Shown: in pieces, positions 26,548 through 35,205 of the stretch
Position numbering within the stretch: the stretch's first letter is position 1
Layout: every line of letters starts with the position of its first letter
DNA from: Bifidobacterium avesanii
GTDB lineage: Bacteria; Actinomycetota; Actinomycetes; Actinomycetales; Bifidobacteriaceae
Length of the DNA: 64,000 nt
Reading direction: 5' to 3'
NCBI RefSeq assembly: GCF_009299475.1
Contig: NZ_WBSN01000005.1
Location: forward strand, 62,001 to 126,000
The notes under the pieces: model-generated
What the model saw: only the letters and a program-made list of their open reading frames with translations
Told to the model about the DNA's origin: nothing
Database searches by the model: none
Translations under genes and position numbers: made by a program

Positions 26548-26823
26548 TCATCGTGAGCGCAGGGGCTTTCGTGCTGAAGAAATGTGATCGACGACTTCGG
26601 CATCGATCATGCCGGTGGCACCGGGCAATAGTCCGAATACGTTCCATCTCCGCGATCCTCGCGTTGGAGCGTCGCGGGCGTCGGCCTCGGCGCGCCCCTT
26701 GGCCGAGATGTAGCGGCATTGGCCTGTTGCGGGGTCGCGGTCGATCTCGTGACGGAATTCCCATCTTCCGTCCGCGCGTTGAATGATGCTGTCCGCGCCC
26801 TTCGCGCGTCGTCTGCCGGCCAT
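26548..26823 (-). pseudogene. Tyrosine integrase, N-terminal remnant
   Basis: MAGRRRAKGADSIIQRADGR followed by WEFRHEIDRDPATGQ and KGRAEADAR matches the arm-DNA-binding (AP2-like) N-terminus of phage-type tyrosine integrases. It has a good AAGGAGG upstream. Homology stops after ~55 residues; the core-binding and catalytic domains (Arg...His-x-x-Arg...Tyr) are absent. It is therefore an integrase stub. It lies beside a ychF-tail repeat, as integrases do next to their attachment site. Confidence 0.75.
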
Positions 26824-26884
26824 TGCCGTGACGTTCCTCCTTTTTGAGAGCTCCTTCGAGCATCCGCCGCCAGCACCCCTCAAA

Positions 26885-26904
26885 GGGCACTCTATGGGCG
26901 CACT
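26885..26904. repeat. Direct repeat shared with 24392-24412
   Basis: GGGCACTCTATGGGC occurs here, upstream of the integrase stub, and at 24392-24406 just after repeat copy A. At 24392 the unit GGGCACTCTAT is present twice in tandem. Short tandem units close to an integrase gene suit arm-type integrase-binding sites or element ends. Confidence 0.5.
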
Positions 26905-26962
26905 ATCGCGGTCACAAAACGGTCAGATACGGGGCATAATCAGCTATTTCCGCGAATCGAAA

Positions 26963-27013
26963 AAGGCGGTTTTCGCACGCTCCGAGACATCGAAAACGTT
27001 GGAAAACCGCCGT
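26963..27013 (-). terminator. Strong hairpin, probable terminator
   Basis: GGCGGTTTTC (26965-26974) pairs with GAAAACCGCC (27002-27011). On the minus strand a run of five T follows, and on the plus strand CGTTTT follows, so it could act on both strands. It sits beside the ychF-like tail at 27037. Confidence 0.6.
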
Positions 27014-27036
27014 TTTAAGTCACTTTCTATGATCAG

Positions 27037-27093
27037 CTACTTGCCTTTCGACACGTTGAACTTGAACTCGACCGACTTGCCGTACCGCAACAG
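27037..27093 (-). repeat. ychF 3'-end repeat, copy B (tail only)
   Basis: On the minus strand these bases encode LLRYGKSVEFKFNVSKGK-stop, closely matching the end of YchF (VEFKFNVSKK). The usual hairpin is replaced by the one at 26963. A further decayed tail, encoding SELQFNVSED, lies at about 27168-27200. Confidence 0.7.
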
Positions 27094-27276
27094 CCGTCCA
27101 TGCCCTCACACTTACGCAGTCGACGGATGGTCATCCAGACAGTGAAATCATGTCATGCCAAAAGTCATGTATTTGTCCTCAGACACGTTGAATTGAAGCT
27201 CGCTGTTTGTCGGTCTTTTTTCATCCTGCCGCGTTGCGGATATTCAAGCACAGCGCGTGATAGTCTATTCGACCAT

Positions 27277-27305
27277 TTGACAGACCGACCGACGGTCTGT
27301 ATGCT
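27277..27305 (+). promoter_or_regulatory. Promoter with embedded operator for the TetR gene
   Basis: TTGACA (27277-27282) and TATGCT (27300-27305) are spaced by 17 bases. Between them lies the palindrome ACAGACCGACCGACGGTCTGT (27280-27300). A matching palindrome precedes the transporter at 28088. A repressor bound here would block the polymerase, which predicts autorepression by the TetR protein at 27333. Confidence 0.8.
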
Positions 27306-27332
27306 CTGGGGAAGAAAAGAAAGGAGGAGGTC

Positions 27333-27995
27333 ATGGCGCACCATACGCACCACGAGGACACTGAACGGCGAATCCTCGATTCCGCACGAAGGCTCTTCGC
27401 CAAAAAGGGCTACGAGAAGACATCCATCCAGGACATCCTGAACGACTTGAGGCTGTCCAAGGGCGGACTCTATCACCATTTCAAATCGAAGGAGGCGATT
27501 CTCGACCAGCTGAACGCCGATGAGTGGGCCGTCACCTCGCGTCTCCTCGACGAACTCATCGAGCGTGATGACATGCGCGCGTTGGAGAAGTTGCGCGCAC
27601 TCGTCATTTCCGCCGTGGACGCCCCCGACCACCTGGATCTCGTTCGGTCCCAGCTCGCACTTCTCAAGGATCCCGCGTTCTTCACCGCGAATATGCGCTT
27701 CTGGTCAACGAGGCTGCCGGAGTCCTTCCGCTCGCTCATCGACCTGGGCGTGCAGGACGGTTCGATTCCCACAGCATATCCCGAGGAGGCGGCGCAACTG
27801 CTCTCGCTCCTCGGCAACTATTGGCTCATGCCCTGCTTCTATCCCGCCGACCGCACCGACATGGAACGGCGTATCCGCTGCCTCGCCACGATGCTTGACG
27901 CCATCGGCGTACCGGTCTTCGACGAGACGCTCATCCTGCGAGCGGTCAAGGGCCTCACAGCCCTGATGCCAGAGGGGGAAGCGGCGTCCGCGTAG
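27333..27995 (+). CDS. TetR family repressor
   Basis: A 220-residue TetR protein. The helix-turn-helix is at TSIQDILNDLRLSKGGLYHH, followed by KSKEAILDQL. A helical ligand domain without a recognised ligand makes up the rest. The His-rich start (AHHTHHED) is unusual but short. AAAGGAGGAGG lies before the ATG. Identical operator half-sites (CAGACCGAC) at its own promoter and before the MFS gene show it controls both. Confidence 0.92.
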   Translation: MAHHTHHEDTERRILDSARRLFAKKGYEKTSIQDILNDLRLSKGGLYHHFKSKEAILDQLNADEWAVTSRLLDELIERDDMRALEKLRALVISAVDAPDHLDLVRSQLALLKDPAFFTANMRFWSTRLPESFRSLIDLGVQDGSIPTAYPEEAAQLLSLLGNYWLMPCFYPADRTDMERRIRCLATMLDAIGVPVFDETLILRAVKGLTALMPEGEAASA

Positions 27996-28087
27996 ACCGT
28001 CCCCGGGCATGCTGGTTTGCACATTATGGCGCCCAAGTGAAAGGACGTTTGCACGTCCTTTGCCGTGGCGCATTTTTATCACCATAA

Positions 28088-28106
28088 CAGACCGACGGTC
28101 GGTCTG
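28088..28106. promoter_or_regulatory. Operator before the MFS gene
   Basis: CAGACCGACGGTCGGTCTG is a palindrome with nine-base arms CAGACCGAC / GTCGGTCTG sharing the central bases. It repeats the operator in the TetR promoter and lies 39 bases before the MFS start. Confidence 0.8.
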
Positions 28107-28144
28107 AATGAATATCCCTGAATACCAAGGAAAGGAACTCGATA

Positions 28145-29416
28145 ATGACGAACACGTCCGAATACACGACTCAACCGCAAAGCAGCCAAGTTGTAGACCC
28201 TCTTCGCATACGCGACTTCTATCTGCTTGTCGCAGGTCTCGGCATATCGCTCTTCGCCAACCTCATGTTGCGGTTCGCCATGTCCATGTGGGTGCTTGAC
28301 GAGACCGGCTCGGCCGCGGCGTTCGCGTCCATCCTCACGGCGAGCATCCTGCCCACGATCCTGCTCTCACCCCTTGGCGGTGTGGTGGCAGACCGCACGA
28401 ACCGCCGGACTGTCATGGTGGCGCTCGACACGCTCTCCGCTGCAACGGTGCTCGTCTGCGCCACCATCTTTTCGGTCATCGGTTTCAATTTGGCGGCGAT
28501 TGCCGTGATGCAGGTGGTGCTCGCCGTGCTCGATGCCATGGAAACGCCCACGGTGCAGGCGGCGTTGCCGCAGATGTTCCGATCCCACGGCGAGGACGTG
28601 ATGCGTCGCGCCATGTCCGTGGTGAACGTGGTGAACCAGACGAGCACGCTCGTGCCGGCCGTGCTCGGCGGTGTGCTCTATGCGGCGGTGGGCGCCATGC
28701 CCATGATGGGCATCACCATCACGGGGTTCGGCACGGCCGCTGTCGTGGAGTGCTTCATCCGGCTCGGTGCCCCCGAACGCGGTGACGATGGGCGCACCTC
28801 GGCCCTCGATGACCTTGCGCGCGCCGGACGTTTCCTCACTCGCGAGCGCCCCCATGTACTGTATCTGGTGCTGCTTTGTGCTGCGCTCAACTTTCTGGTG
28901 ACGGGCTATGCGGAGGTCGGTTTCCCCTACATGGTGCGGACCGTGCTGGGGTTCGGCTCCACGGCGTACGGTCTCGCATATGGTCTCGTGGGAGCATCCG
29001 GACTGCTTGGCGCACTCGTCGGAGGACGGGCCGCGAAGTCGCTTTCCAAGCGACGATTCCCGACGGCAATCGCCGCCTTCTCGCTCACCATCCTGTCCCA
29101 GGCGCTCGTCATGGCGCTTCCCGCCGGCGATGGAGTGCGCCTTGCGACGCTCACGGCGAGCACCTGCGGAACCATGGTCGCCATCACCCTCGCGAACCTC
29201 ATCGCCGTGCCGGCGATCCAGATGAGCTGCCCCGAGGACATGACCGGCAAGGTGATGTCGCTCGCGCTCTCCACGAGCATGTGCGCCCAGCCTCTCGGGC
29301 AGATCGCATACGGCTGGGCGTACAGCATTTATCCAGCGGGAGCGGTTCTGGCGATGACGTTCATGCTGGCCGCTGCCATGTTGCCATTGGTCGCACACGT
29401 AGCGCGGCGGTTCTAG
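28145..29416 (+). CDS. MFS efflux transporter (MFS_3/MefA-like)
   Basis: A 423-residue, 12-segment permease. SLFANLMLRFAMSMWVLDET and GVVADRTNRRTVMVALD are typical of the MFS_3 group, which includes macrolide efflux and enterobactin export proteins. The substrate is unknown. AAAGGAA lies before the ATG. The gene follows its TetR regulator by 149 bases with an operator between, forming an inducible efflux module inside the accessory island. Confidence 0.88.
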   Translation: MTNTSEYTTQPQSSQVVDPLRIRDFYLLVAGLGISLFANLMLRFAMSMWVLDETGSAAAFASILTASILPTILLSPLGGVVADRTNRRTVMVALDTLSAATVLVCATIFSVIGFNLAAIAVMQVVLAVLDAMETPTVQAALPQMFRSHGEDVMRRAMSVVNVVNQTSTLVPAVLGGVLYAAVGAMPMMGITITGFGTAAVVECFIRLGAPERGDDGRTSALDDLARAGRFLTRERPHVLYLVLLCAALNFLVTGYAEVGFPYMVRTVLGFGSTAYGLAYGLVGASGLLGALVGGRAAKSLSKRRFPTAIAAFSLTILSQALVMALPAGDGVRLATLTASTCGTMVAITLANLIAVPAIQMSCPEDMTGKVMSLALSTSMCAQPLGQIAYGWAYSIYPAGAVLAMTFMLAAAMLPLVAHVARRF

Positions 29417-29452
29417 GACATGCCCCGTCCAAGACCACGACGCTAGCCGGCA

Positions 29453-29490
29453 TTCGCTTCTTAGACATTGGGGAGATTGAACTCGTCCGA
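29453..29490 (-). repeat. ychF 3'-end repeat, copy C (tail only)
   Basis: GCTTCTTAGACATTGGGGAGATTGAACTCG lies directly after the HipA-like stop codon. It matches the alternative tail form (CTTCTTAAACGTTGGGGAGAACTTGAA) of copies A and F. The hairpin is decayed. Confidence 0.65.
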
Positions 29491-30753
29491 TTATCTCTTC
29501 TCAAGCAGTCTGTCGTTGAGAATCGCGGGCGCGTTTTCGATGGCGGGCTGCAGTGCGTCGAGCTGCGCGGCGAGCTTCGCCTCGTTCACCACGGGGATGT
29601 CGAGCAGCGTGCGGGCCGTGGCGTGCAGATAGTCGTTCAATGCCTCGATGCGGCCGTCCTCAAGCGGATACGTCGGATCGTTCTCCAACGTGACGTCCAA
29701 CGCCTTGCGCAGCATCTCATGCTGCACAACCCCCATGATGGCCGCACACTGGTCTCGGAACGTCATGCGCGAATTCGACGGCTGACGTTCCTCCAGTACC
29801 TTCGGCGTCCACATGCCACGCTCCCAATCGGCACGCATGTCGTTCTTGAACAACGACATGTTGTGATCGAACAGGGGTGCCGGGCCGAGGATGCGTCCGG
29901 TATGGTTGTCACGTAGGAACCCGTGGTTGTTGGCATGACGATCCTGGTTGACGATGAGCGCATCGAAGACGAGCATCGTGCGCATCGCCTCGAACGATGG
30001 TTCCGACACAGCACGGGCGGCCGCGAGAATCTCCGGGAACGAAGCAAGCTGCGTGGCCGCGTAGAACGGCACGAACGACACGTCCTTCGAGTTCATGGAC
30101 GGACACACCGACGCCAGCTTGCCCTTCCAACGGGCCATCCGGTAATCGACCGCGTTCACGCCGATCTTGTGCGCCAGCTGCGAGGCGAGATACTCGGAAT
30201 ACGGTTCCAGCCCGGCGTTCACATAACCCTCGGAACCGGCCTTCCATAATTCCAGCCCATTGCCCGTATGCCGCCACGCCTTCGGGAACTGCCCGTCCGT
30301 CGTCCACTCGCTCGACAGGCCGATCGCATGCTTCTCGCTCGACGTGTACCCCGTGTACGCCACGATCGCGAGCGTCTCGTCCAGCGGATTGTCATACAGG
30401 TTGATGTCCGCGAACCTCAGATCCTCATCGGACCGTTCCACCCAGAACGAATCGTTGACCGACAGTCCCTTGCACAAGTCGATGATGCCGAGCGTATCCG
30501 CGATGTTCAGCCCGGCCTGCGCGAGGATCTGGACCGCGAACTCACGATTCTTCGGAATGGTCCGCCGCTCCAACCAGGCGGTGAGCTTCGCGTCGTCCGG
30601 TTCCGGGGCCAACGGGAACGGCAGCAGCGTCCGCTTCGACTCGTCGAACCAACGGATACGGGCCTCGACTTTGCCGGCCAGCAGCCCTTCGCCGTATGCT
30701 GCATCAAACTGGAGCAGCGGGGTGTCATACAGACGCAACACATAACCGGTCAT
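29491..30753 (-). CDS. HipA-like Ser/Thr kinase, orphan
   Basis: A 420-residue HipA-family protein. ELWKAGSEG has the ATP-binding Lys (171). The catalytic loop is VNQDRHANNHGF with Asp271, and the metal-binding Asp296 is in PLFDHNMS. HipA toxins phosphorylate a tRNA synthetase and are normally neutralised by a HipB repressor. No small HTH gene lies on either side, so it is an orphan or has another role. I start it at 30753 with GGAGGG upstream. A ychF-type tail abuts its stop. Confidence 0.85.
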   Translation of the reverse strand: MTGYVLRLYDTPLLQFDAAYGEGLLAGKVEARIRWFDESKRTLLPFPLAPEPDDAKLTAWLERRTIPKNREFAVQILAQAGLNIADTLGIIDLCKGLSVNDSFWVERSDEDLRFADINLYDNPLDETLAIVAYTGYTSSEKHAIGLSSEWTTDGQFPKAWRHTGNGLELWKAGSEGYVNAGLEPYSEYLASQLAHKIGVNAVDYRMARWKGKLASVCPSMNSKDVSFVPFYAATQLASFPEILAAARAVSEPSFEAMRTMLVFDALIVNQDRHANNHGFLRDNHTGRILGPAPLFDHNMSLFKNDMRADWERGMWTPKVLEERQPSNSRMTFRDQCAAIMGVVQHEMLRKALDVTLENDPTYPLEDGRIEALNDYLHATARTLLDIPVVNEAKLAAQLDALQPAIENAPAILNDRLLEKR

Positions 30754-30826
30754 ATCCGCTCCCTCCAATCAGGCACGTACGGAACTCATGCCGACGCTAT
30801 TCCTAACAACTGAGCACAGTATAGCT

Positions 30827-30911
30827 GAAGGCCTTGGAATCACTGGAATTCCAAGGCCCTCGATGCTACGGAGCAATCACTTCTTGCTCACATTAAATTT
30901 GAACTCGACGA
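30827..30911 (-). repeat. ychF 3'-end/terminator repeat, copy D
   Basis: The hairpin GAAGGCCTTGGAAT...ATTCCAAGGCCCTC (30827-30861) is followed by GCAATCACTTCTTGCTCAC. On the minus strand that encodes DFVEFKFNVSKK-stop, the exact last nine residues of YchF. It lies downstream of the glycerol dehydrogenase gene and could terminate it. Confidence 0.88.
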
Positions 30912-30972
30912 AGTCGCTATACGGCATCAGGCTGTTTCTCCAGCAACAGGCCGTTCATACGAACAAGTCCCA

Positions 30973-32061
30973 CTATCTGACTACGGCGTCGAGCGAGTCC
31001 ACTGCACGCAGGGCGGTGGCCACGTCGGACGGAGTGACCTCGAACGGCATGTTGCCCATCGTGTCGTCCGGTGAGCAGGCCAGTTTGCCCACGCGCAGCA
31101 GGTCGGCGTCCGTGGCGTCTGCAATGCCGATGCCGGCCAAGGTGGTTGGTAAGCCGACCGCGCGGAAGAATCCGAACGCTTCCTCGAAATCAGCCATCGG
31201 CCGGTCCTCCAGCACGAACTGCGTGAGGGTGCCGTACGCCACCTTCTCGCCGTGCAGATACTTATGCGTGCCTTCCAGCGCGGTCAGGCCGTTATGCACG
31301 GCGTGCGCCGCCGCCAATCCGCTCGACTCGAAACCGATGCCGCTGAGCAGCGTGTTCGCTTCGACCACCTGTTCCAAGGCACGGGTGCGCAGACCCTTAT
31401 GCGCCGCCGCCAAGGCTTTCACGCCGTCGGCGATGAGCAGATCATGGCATAGGCGTGCCATCGCTTCGGCGGCATTGGTGGCATGGCCGCCGGCCATGGT
31501 GACCGCGTTCGATTTGATGCAGGCAAGAGCCTCGAAATAGGTGGCGTAGGCGTCGCCGAAGCCGGCCGTCAGGAGTCTGGCAGGTGCCTTAGCGATGACG
31601 TCCGTGTCCATGATCACCTTGTCCGGGTTCTTGGGCAAGGGCAGATACTTGTCGAATTGCCCGTCGTCGGTGTACAGCACCGAAAGCCGCGAGCATGGCG
31701 CGTCCGAGGACGCGGCCGTCGGCACGATGATGACCGGCAGCTCGGCGAAATACGCCACGGCTTTGGCCGTATCGAGCGCCTTGCCGCCTCCGATACCGAG
31801 CACCACATCGCATTTGTCCAGCAGTTTCTGATGACGGTGGACCTCAGTCATCGAGCATTCACCGGCGAACGCCTCGTAATGATATGGGGTGTTCGTAGCA
31901 TCGAAACTCGAAGTGATTCGATCGTGGTACATCCGGTCGATGAACGGGTCGACGATCAGATACGCGCCTGTTGAACCGAGTTCCACGTATTCCGAGGCGA
32001 GCGAGCCAAGCGCACCCTCCTGTTGGATGTAGCTGCCGGGTGAGCACAGCACTGTTCTCAT
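30973..32061 (-). CDS. gldA: Glycerol dehydrogenase family, iron-containing ADH type
   Basis: A 362-residue group III alcohol dehydrogenase that oxidises glycerol or a related polyol with NAD. GIGGGKALDTAKAVA (residues 89-103) binds NAD and TAASSDAPCS is characteristic of GldA. Metal ligands Asp170, His253 and His270 (in GFGDAYATYFE, AAAHAVHNG and YLHGEKVAYG) are all present. GGAGTAACC lies before the ATG. It follows the MFS gene by 53 bases on the same strand, with an AraC regulator beyond, which suggests a polyol uptake and oxidation unit. Confidence 0.9.
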   Translation of the reverse strand: MRTVLCSPGSYIQQEGALGSLASEYVELGSTGAYLIVDPFIDRMYHDRITSSFDATNTPYHYEAFAGECSMTEVHRHQKLLDKCDVVLGIGGGKALDTAKAVAYFAELPVIIVPTAASSDAPCSRLSVLYTDDGQFDKYLPLPKNPDKVIMDTDVIAKAPARLLTAGFGDAYATYFEALACIKSNAVTMAGGHATNAAEAMARLCHDLLIADGVKALAAAHKGLRTRALEQVVEANTLLSGIGFESSGLAAAHAVHNGLTALEGTHKYLHGEKVAYGTLTQFVLEDRPMADFEEAFGFFRAVGLPTTLAGIGIADATDADLLRVGKLACSPDDTMGNMPFEVTPSDVATALRAVDSLDAVVR

Positions 32062-32114
32062 GGTTACTCCTTACTTCATTGTTGGGTTGAGTGTTGTTGA
32101 AACAGCAGTCGAAG

Positions 32115-33338
32115 CTAGCATGCGACGCCGCGTGATTCCGCGCGCTTGAGCAGCATCAGCACGCCGACCGAACCCAGTGCCAGCACCGCGCCGAAGAGGC
32201 CGAACCAACGCAGTCCCAGATGCGTCATGGCCAGTCCGCTGATGGCTGACCCCAAGGTTATGCCGATGTTGAATGCCATCGCGTTCATCGAAGAGGCCAA
32301 TGTCATGGACGAGGGGAACCGTTCGGCAGCGATGGCGGTATGCAGTACCTGCGACGGCGAATTCTGCAGGTACATGAGACAGGCCAGTGCGAGCAGATCC
32401 ACGGCCCCGAGCGCCGGAATCATACTTGCGAACGGCAGCACGGCCAGACAGACAGCCTGCAACAGGTACAGCGGAATCAGACCGATGATCGGCTGCGAGC
32501 CGGTGCCACGAGCCGCCAACTTGCCGCTGTACAAATTGGACCACAATGCCGCAAGACCGATCGCGGTCAACGCAAGACTCAGGTACCGCTCGGGGACGCC
32601 GATTTCCTCGGTGAGGATAGGGGAAAGATATGTATAGAAGGAGTATGTCGCCGCTGCGCCGAAGACGACCGCCAGCATGCCATACCAGACCCGCACGTCG
32701 GTAAAGAGACGGAACTGTGGTAGGAAACGCGTGGCTCCAGTTGTATATGAGGCGCGTGGCAGGCAGTGCAGCATCGATATGATGACGATCACGGTCAGCA
32801 GATTGATCAGATGGAATGACCATCGCCAGCCGAACTGCTGTGCGATGAACGTACCGATCGGCACGCCGAAGACCGCGGCGATGGAGATGCCGGAGAAGAT
32901 CCAGGACATGAACCGGGGCCGATCAGATGCGCCGACCAGATCCGGTGCGAACGTCATGGGCACGGCCACGAGTGGTCCGCTCACCGTGGCGATGACGATG
33001 CGCCCCACCAGCAGCATCGGATAATTCAGGGCAAAGGCGCACAGGACATTGCCGGCCAAGAAGATGCCCGTCATCGCCATCAAGGCATGGAATCGATTGA
33101 ATTTGGCGGATACGGCCGCTCCGATTGGAGTCATCGGCGCGTATACGAGCGCGAAGGCAGAGACCAATGAACCGATGGCCGCCAACGAAACGCGCATGTC
33201 CGAGGCAATCGGCTGCATGACGCCAACTACGATGAACTCGCTCAGTCCCAGCAAAAACGTCAACGCGATAAGCGTGACGACCGGCACAGTGAAGAACCGG
33301 GATCCACTTCGCGTCCTCGTGACATCCACTATCAGCAT
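32115..33338 (-). CDS. MFS transporter, DHA1 (AraJ/YdhP-like)
   Basis: A 407-residue, 12-segment permease. FLLGLSEFIVVGVMQPIASD and GRIVIATVSGPLVAVPM match the AraJ/YdhP/SotB branch, whose members export sugars, polyols or drugs. GAAAGGATGC precedes the ATG. Location between GldA and a divergent AraC regulator suggests that it moves the same polyol-like compound GldA acts on. Codon use is less GC-rich than in the core genes, consistent with acquisition. Confidence 0.85.
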   Translation of the reverse strand: MLIVDVTRTRSGSRFFTVPVVTLIALTFLLGLSEFIVVGVMQPIASDMRVSLAAIGSLVSAFALVYAPMTPIGAAVSAKFNRFHALMAMTGIFLAGNVLCAFALNYPMLLVGRIVIATVSGPLVAVPMTFAPDLVGASDRPRFMSWIFSGISIAAVFGVPIGTFIAQQFGWRWSFHLINLLTVIVIISMLHCLPRASYTTGATRFLPQFRLFTDVRVWYGMLAVVFGAAATYSFYTYLSPILTEEIGVPERYLSLALTAIGLAALWSNLYSGKLAARGTGSQPIIGLIPLYLLQAVCLAVLPFASMIPALGAVDLLALACLMYLQNSPSQVLHTAIAAERFPSSMTLASSMNAMAFNIGITLGSAISGLAMTHLGLRWFGLFGAVLALGSVGVLMLLKRAESRGVAC

Positions 33339-33374
33339 CCTTTCTTGGACGACATGATTAACTATCGAAATAAG

Positions 33375-33490
33375 GTGAACATGACTATTGATATATGTTC
33401 ACATCATTCGCTTAAAAACTACTGTTATGATAGCGATACGAACTCGATGAGATACGAGACGAACCATCACTATAGTTTCCATTACTATAG
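33375..33490. promoter_or_regulatory. AT-rich divergent control region with two inverted repeats
   Basis: GTGAACAT (33375-33382) and ATGTTCAC (33395-33402) are exact inverted repeats near the MFS start. CTATAGT (33470-33476) and ACTATAG (33484-33490) are a second pair near the AraC start. This is the most AT-rich stretch of the window. Binding by the AraC protein is inferred from position only. Confidence 0.5.
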
Positions 33491-33495
33491 AAATC

Positions 33496-34518
33496 GTGAT
33501 AACAATGACTGCCGAGCGAACGATTGATCAGAGTTCTCCGAAGAGTTCCAATCCTCTGACCATTTTCTCCGACCTTTCGGAAACCCCGCACTACAATCTG
33601 CCGGGATTGCCGATGTACGCAAGACGTGACTCCATGCATCGTTATGGCTTCCGCATGGCGTGTCATTGGCATCGCGACTTGGAATTCATCCATGTTCTCA
33701 ACGGCCATCCACGCGTATTCGTCAACGGCGCGCTCATTCCGTTGCATGCAGGCGAAGGCATCTTCATCAACTCGCGTCGCATGCACTATCTGATATGCGA
33801 CGACGGCGACGATGCCGGATTCGTCTCGGCGGTAATCGATGCTTCACTGCTAGGCGCGATGTACGCGCCACTGGCAGCCGCCATGCTCAAACGCATGGAT
33901 GACACCGCTCCTGATTACGTCGTACTCGACTCAACCCGCGAACGGGACCGCACGTTGCTGTTCGGTATCGACGAGCTCGAACGACTGTTGTCCCGGTGCG
34001 AAAGTCAACAGGAGACAGGCGACGCACTGACGGTGTTGCCGGCAGTCGCCCAGTCCGCACACTTGTGCTTTCTGACGTTGGAAAGAATCAACGAAGGAAC
34101 CATTACCGCCGAACCCAAGACGGTGGACCAAAGAACCTCGGAATATCCAACTCCTTCATCGGCACATGCCGCGGCAAACGATCCGGGGCCTGAGTTCAGA
34201 TCTTTCCTGCTTATGATGGCCTTCATCCGCGCCAACGCATCGCAAAAGATCACCCTTGACGACATCGCGCGAGCCGGCATAGTCGGCCGTCGCGTCTGCT
34301 GCGAACTGTTTCGCACATATGCCGGGCAGACGCCAATCGACTACCTCACCGATTATCGCCTTGGCAAGGCCCGTGAGTTGTTGTCCGAGGGAACCATGTC
34401 CATCAAGGAGATTTCGCAGGTCTGCGGATTCTCATCACCCGCTTATTTCAGTTACGTGTTCCGGCAGCACATGGACACCACCCCACGCCAGTGGCGAGAC
34501 CGAGAAATGACGAACTGA
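33496..34518 (+). CDS. AraC family regulator (cupin sensor), paralogue of the one at 8235
   Basis: A 340-residue regulator. The cupin-like sensor contains CHWHRDLEFIHVLNGHPRVF and AGEGIFINSRRMHYL. The DNA-binding pair is at ITLDDIARAGIVGRRV and SIKEISQVCGFSSPAYF. Sensor and DNA-binding domains both align with the protein at 8235, but the linkers differ. The start may be 33496 or the in-frame ATG at 33505; neither has a strong ribosome site. It is divergent from the MFS/GldA unit and probably activates it. Confidence 0.88.
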   Translation: MITMTAERTIDQSSPKSSNPLTIFSDLSETPHYNLPGLPMYARRDSMHRYGFRMACHWHRDLEFIHVLNGHPRVFVNGALIPLHAGEGIFINSRRMHYLICDDGDDAGFVSAVIDASLLGAMYAPLAAAMLKRMDDTAPDYVVLDSTRERDRTLLFGIDELERLLSRCESQQETGDALTVLPAVAQSAHLCFLTLERINEGTITAEPKTVDQRTSEYPTPSSAHAAANDPGPEFRSFLLMMAFIRANASQKITLDDIARAGIVGRRVCCELFRTYAGQTPIDYLTDYRLGKARELLSEGTMSIKEISQVCGFSSPAYFSYVFRQHMDTTPRQWRDREMTN

Positions 34519-34676
34519 GGAGAGCATAAGTGGTTGGTCAGCGTTGCTCCGTTATTCGCTTCTTTGCATCGGAAAACGGAATAGGCGGAAGCGCTCCTTA
34601 CCATTACAGACGCAACGGCTGACCGTTATCCGCGACCAACGGCGGCAAAGCTATCTCACATGCCATTACAAAATCA

Positions 34677-34752
34677 GGATCTTGGAATCACTAGGACTCC
34701 AAGACCCTCGGCACTACTCAGCAATCACTACTTGGATTCGGCTGACTTGCCT
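34677..34752 (-). repeat. ychF 3'-end/terminator repeat, copy E
   Basis: The hairpin GGATCTTGGAATC...GACTCCAAGACC (34677-34709) is followed by GCAATCACTACTTGGATTCG. The tail encodes GKSAESK-stop on the minus strand, a shortened form of GKSVEFKFNVSK. It lies downstream of the tautomerase gene. Confidence 0.7.
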
Positions 34753-34788
34753 TCCTTCCCCCGCGTACCGGCTGGTACGGTCAATGAA

Positions 34789-35205
34789 TCAGTCATCAGT
34801 CTTGGCGGCGAGCCTGCCGGCAATGTACCGATATTCCTGCGTGAGACCGGCGAAACCCCACGAGTCCGGACGCACGTCCTGAACCACGATGTAGCTGGCT
34901 TCGGACACCGTTCCGAGAATCGCCGCCATGCCATCGAACGCACGCCGAACGAACAACGCCTTATCACCTTTGGCGTTGGTGCCCTCGGTGATCTTGATCT
35001 CCACATAGAATGTGCCCTCGCCACGATCCGGCACAGACCGCCCGCCGACGAACCAGCACGCAGGATCCGCGAAGTCCACGGACACGGACACCACGTCACG
35101 CTGCTTCCCGAGAACGTCCACCGCCAGACCGGTGAGCAAATCCGCAACCTTGGCTGCGATTTCCGTTGATCCATCTCCCGCAACACGAGCCCTGATGTAC
35201 GGCAT
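34789..35205 (-). CDS. Tautomerase superfamily protein (MIF/4-OT-like)
   Basis: A 138-residue protein starting MPYIRARVAGD, with Pro directly after the initiator Met as needed for the catalytic N-terminal Pro. The length suits the MIF/cis-CaaD type with two beta-alpha-beta units. FVGGRSVPDRGEGTFYVEIK and EGTNAKGDKALFVRRAFDG are characteristic. The likely activity is keto-enol tautomerisation of an unknown aromatic or dicarboxylic compound. GAAGGAGACGG lies before the ATG at 35205. A broken second copy of its 3' half lies at 35904. Confidence 0.85.
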   Translation of the reverse strand: MPYIRARVAGDGSTEIAAKVADLLTGLAVDVLGKQRDVVSVSVDFADPACWFVGGRSVPDRGEGTFYVEIKITEGTNAKGDKALFVRRAFDGMAAILGTVSEASYIVVQDVRPDSWGFAGLTQEYRYIAGRLAAKTDD

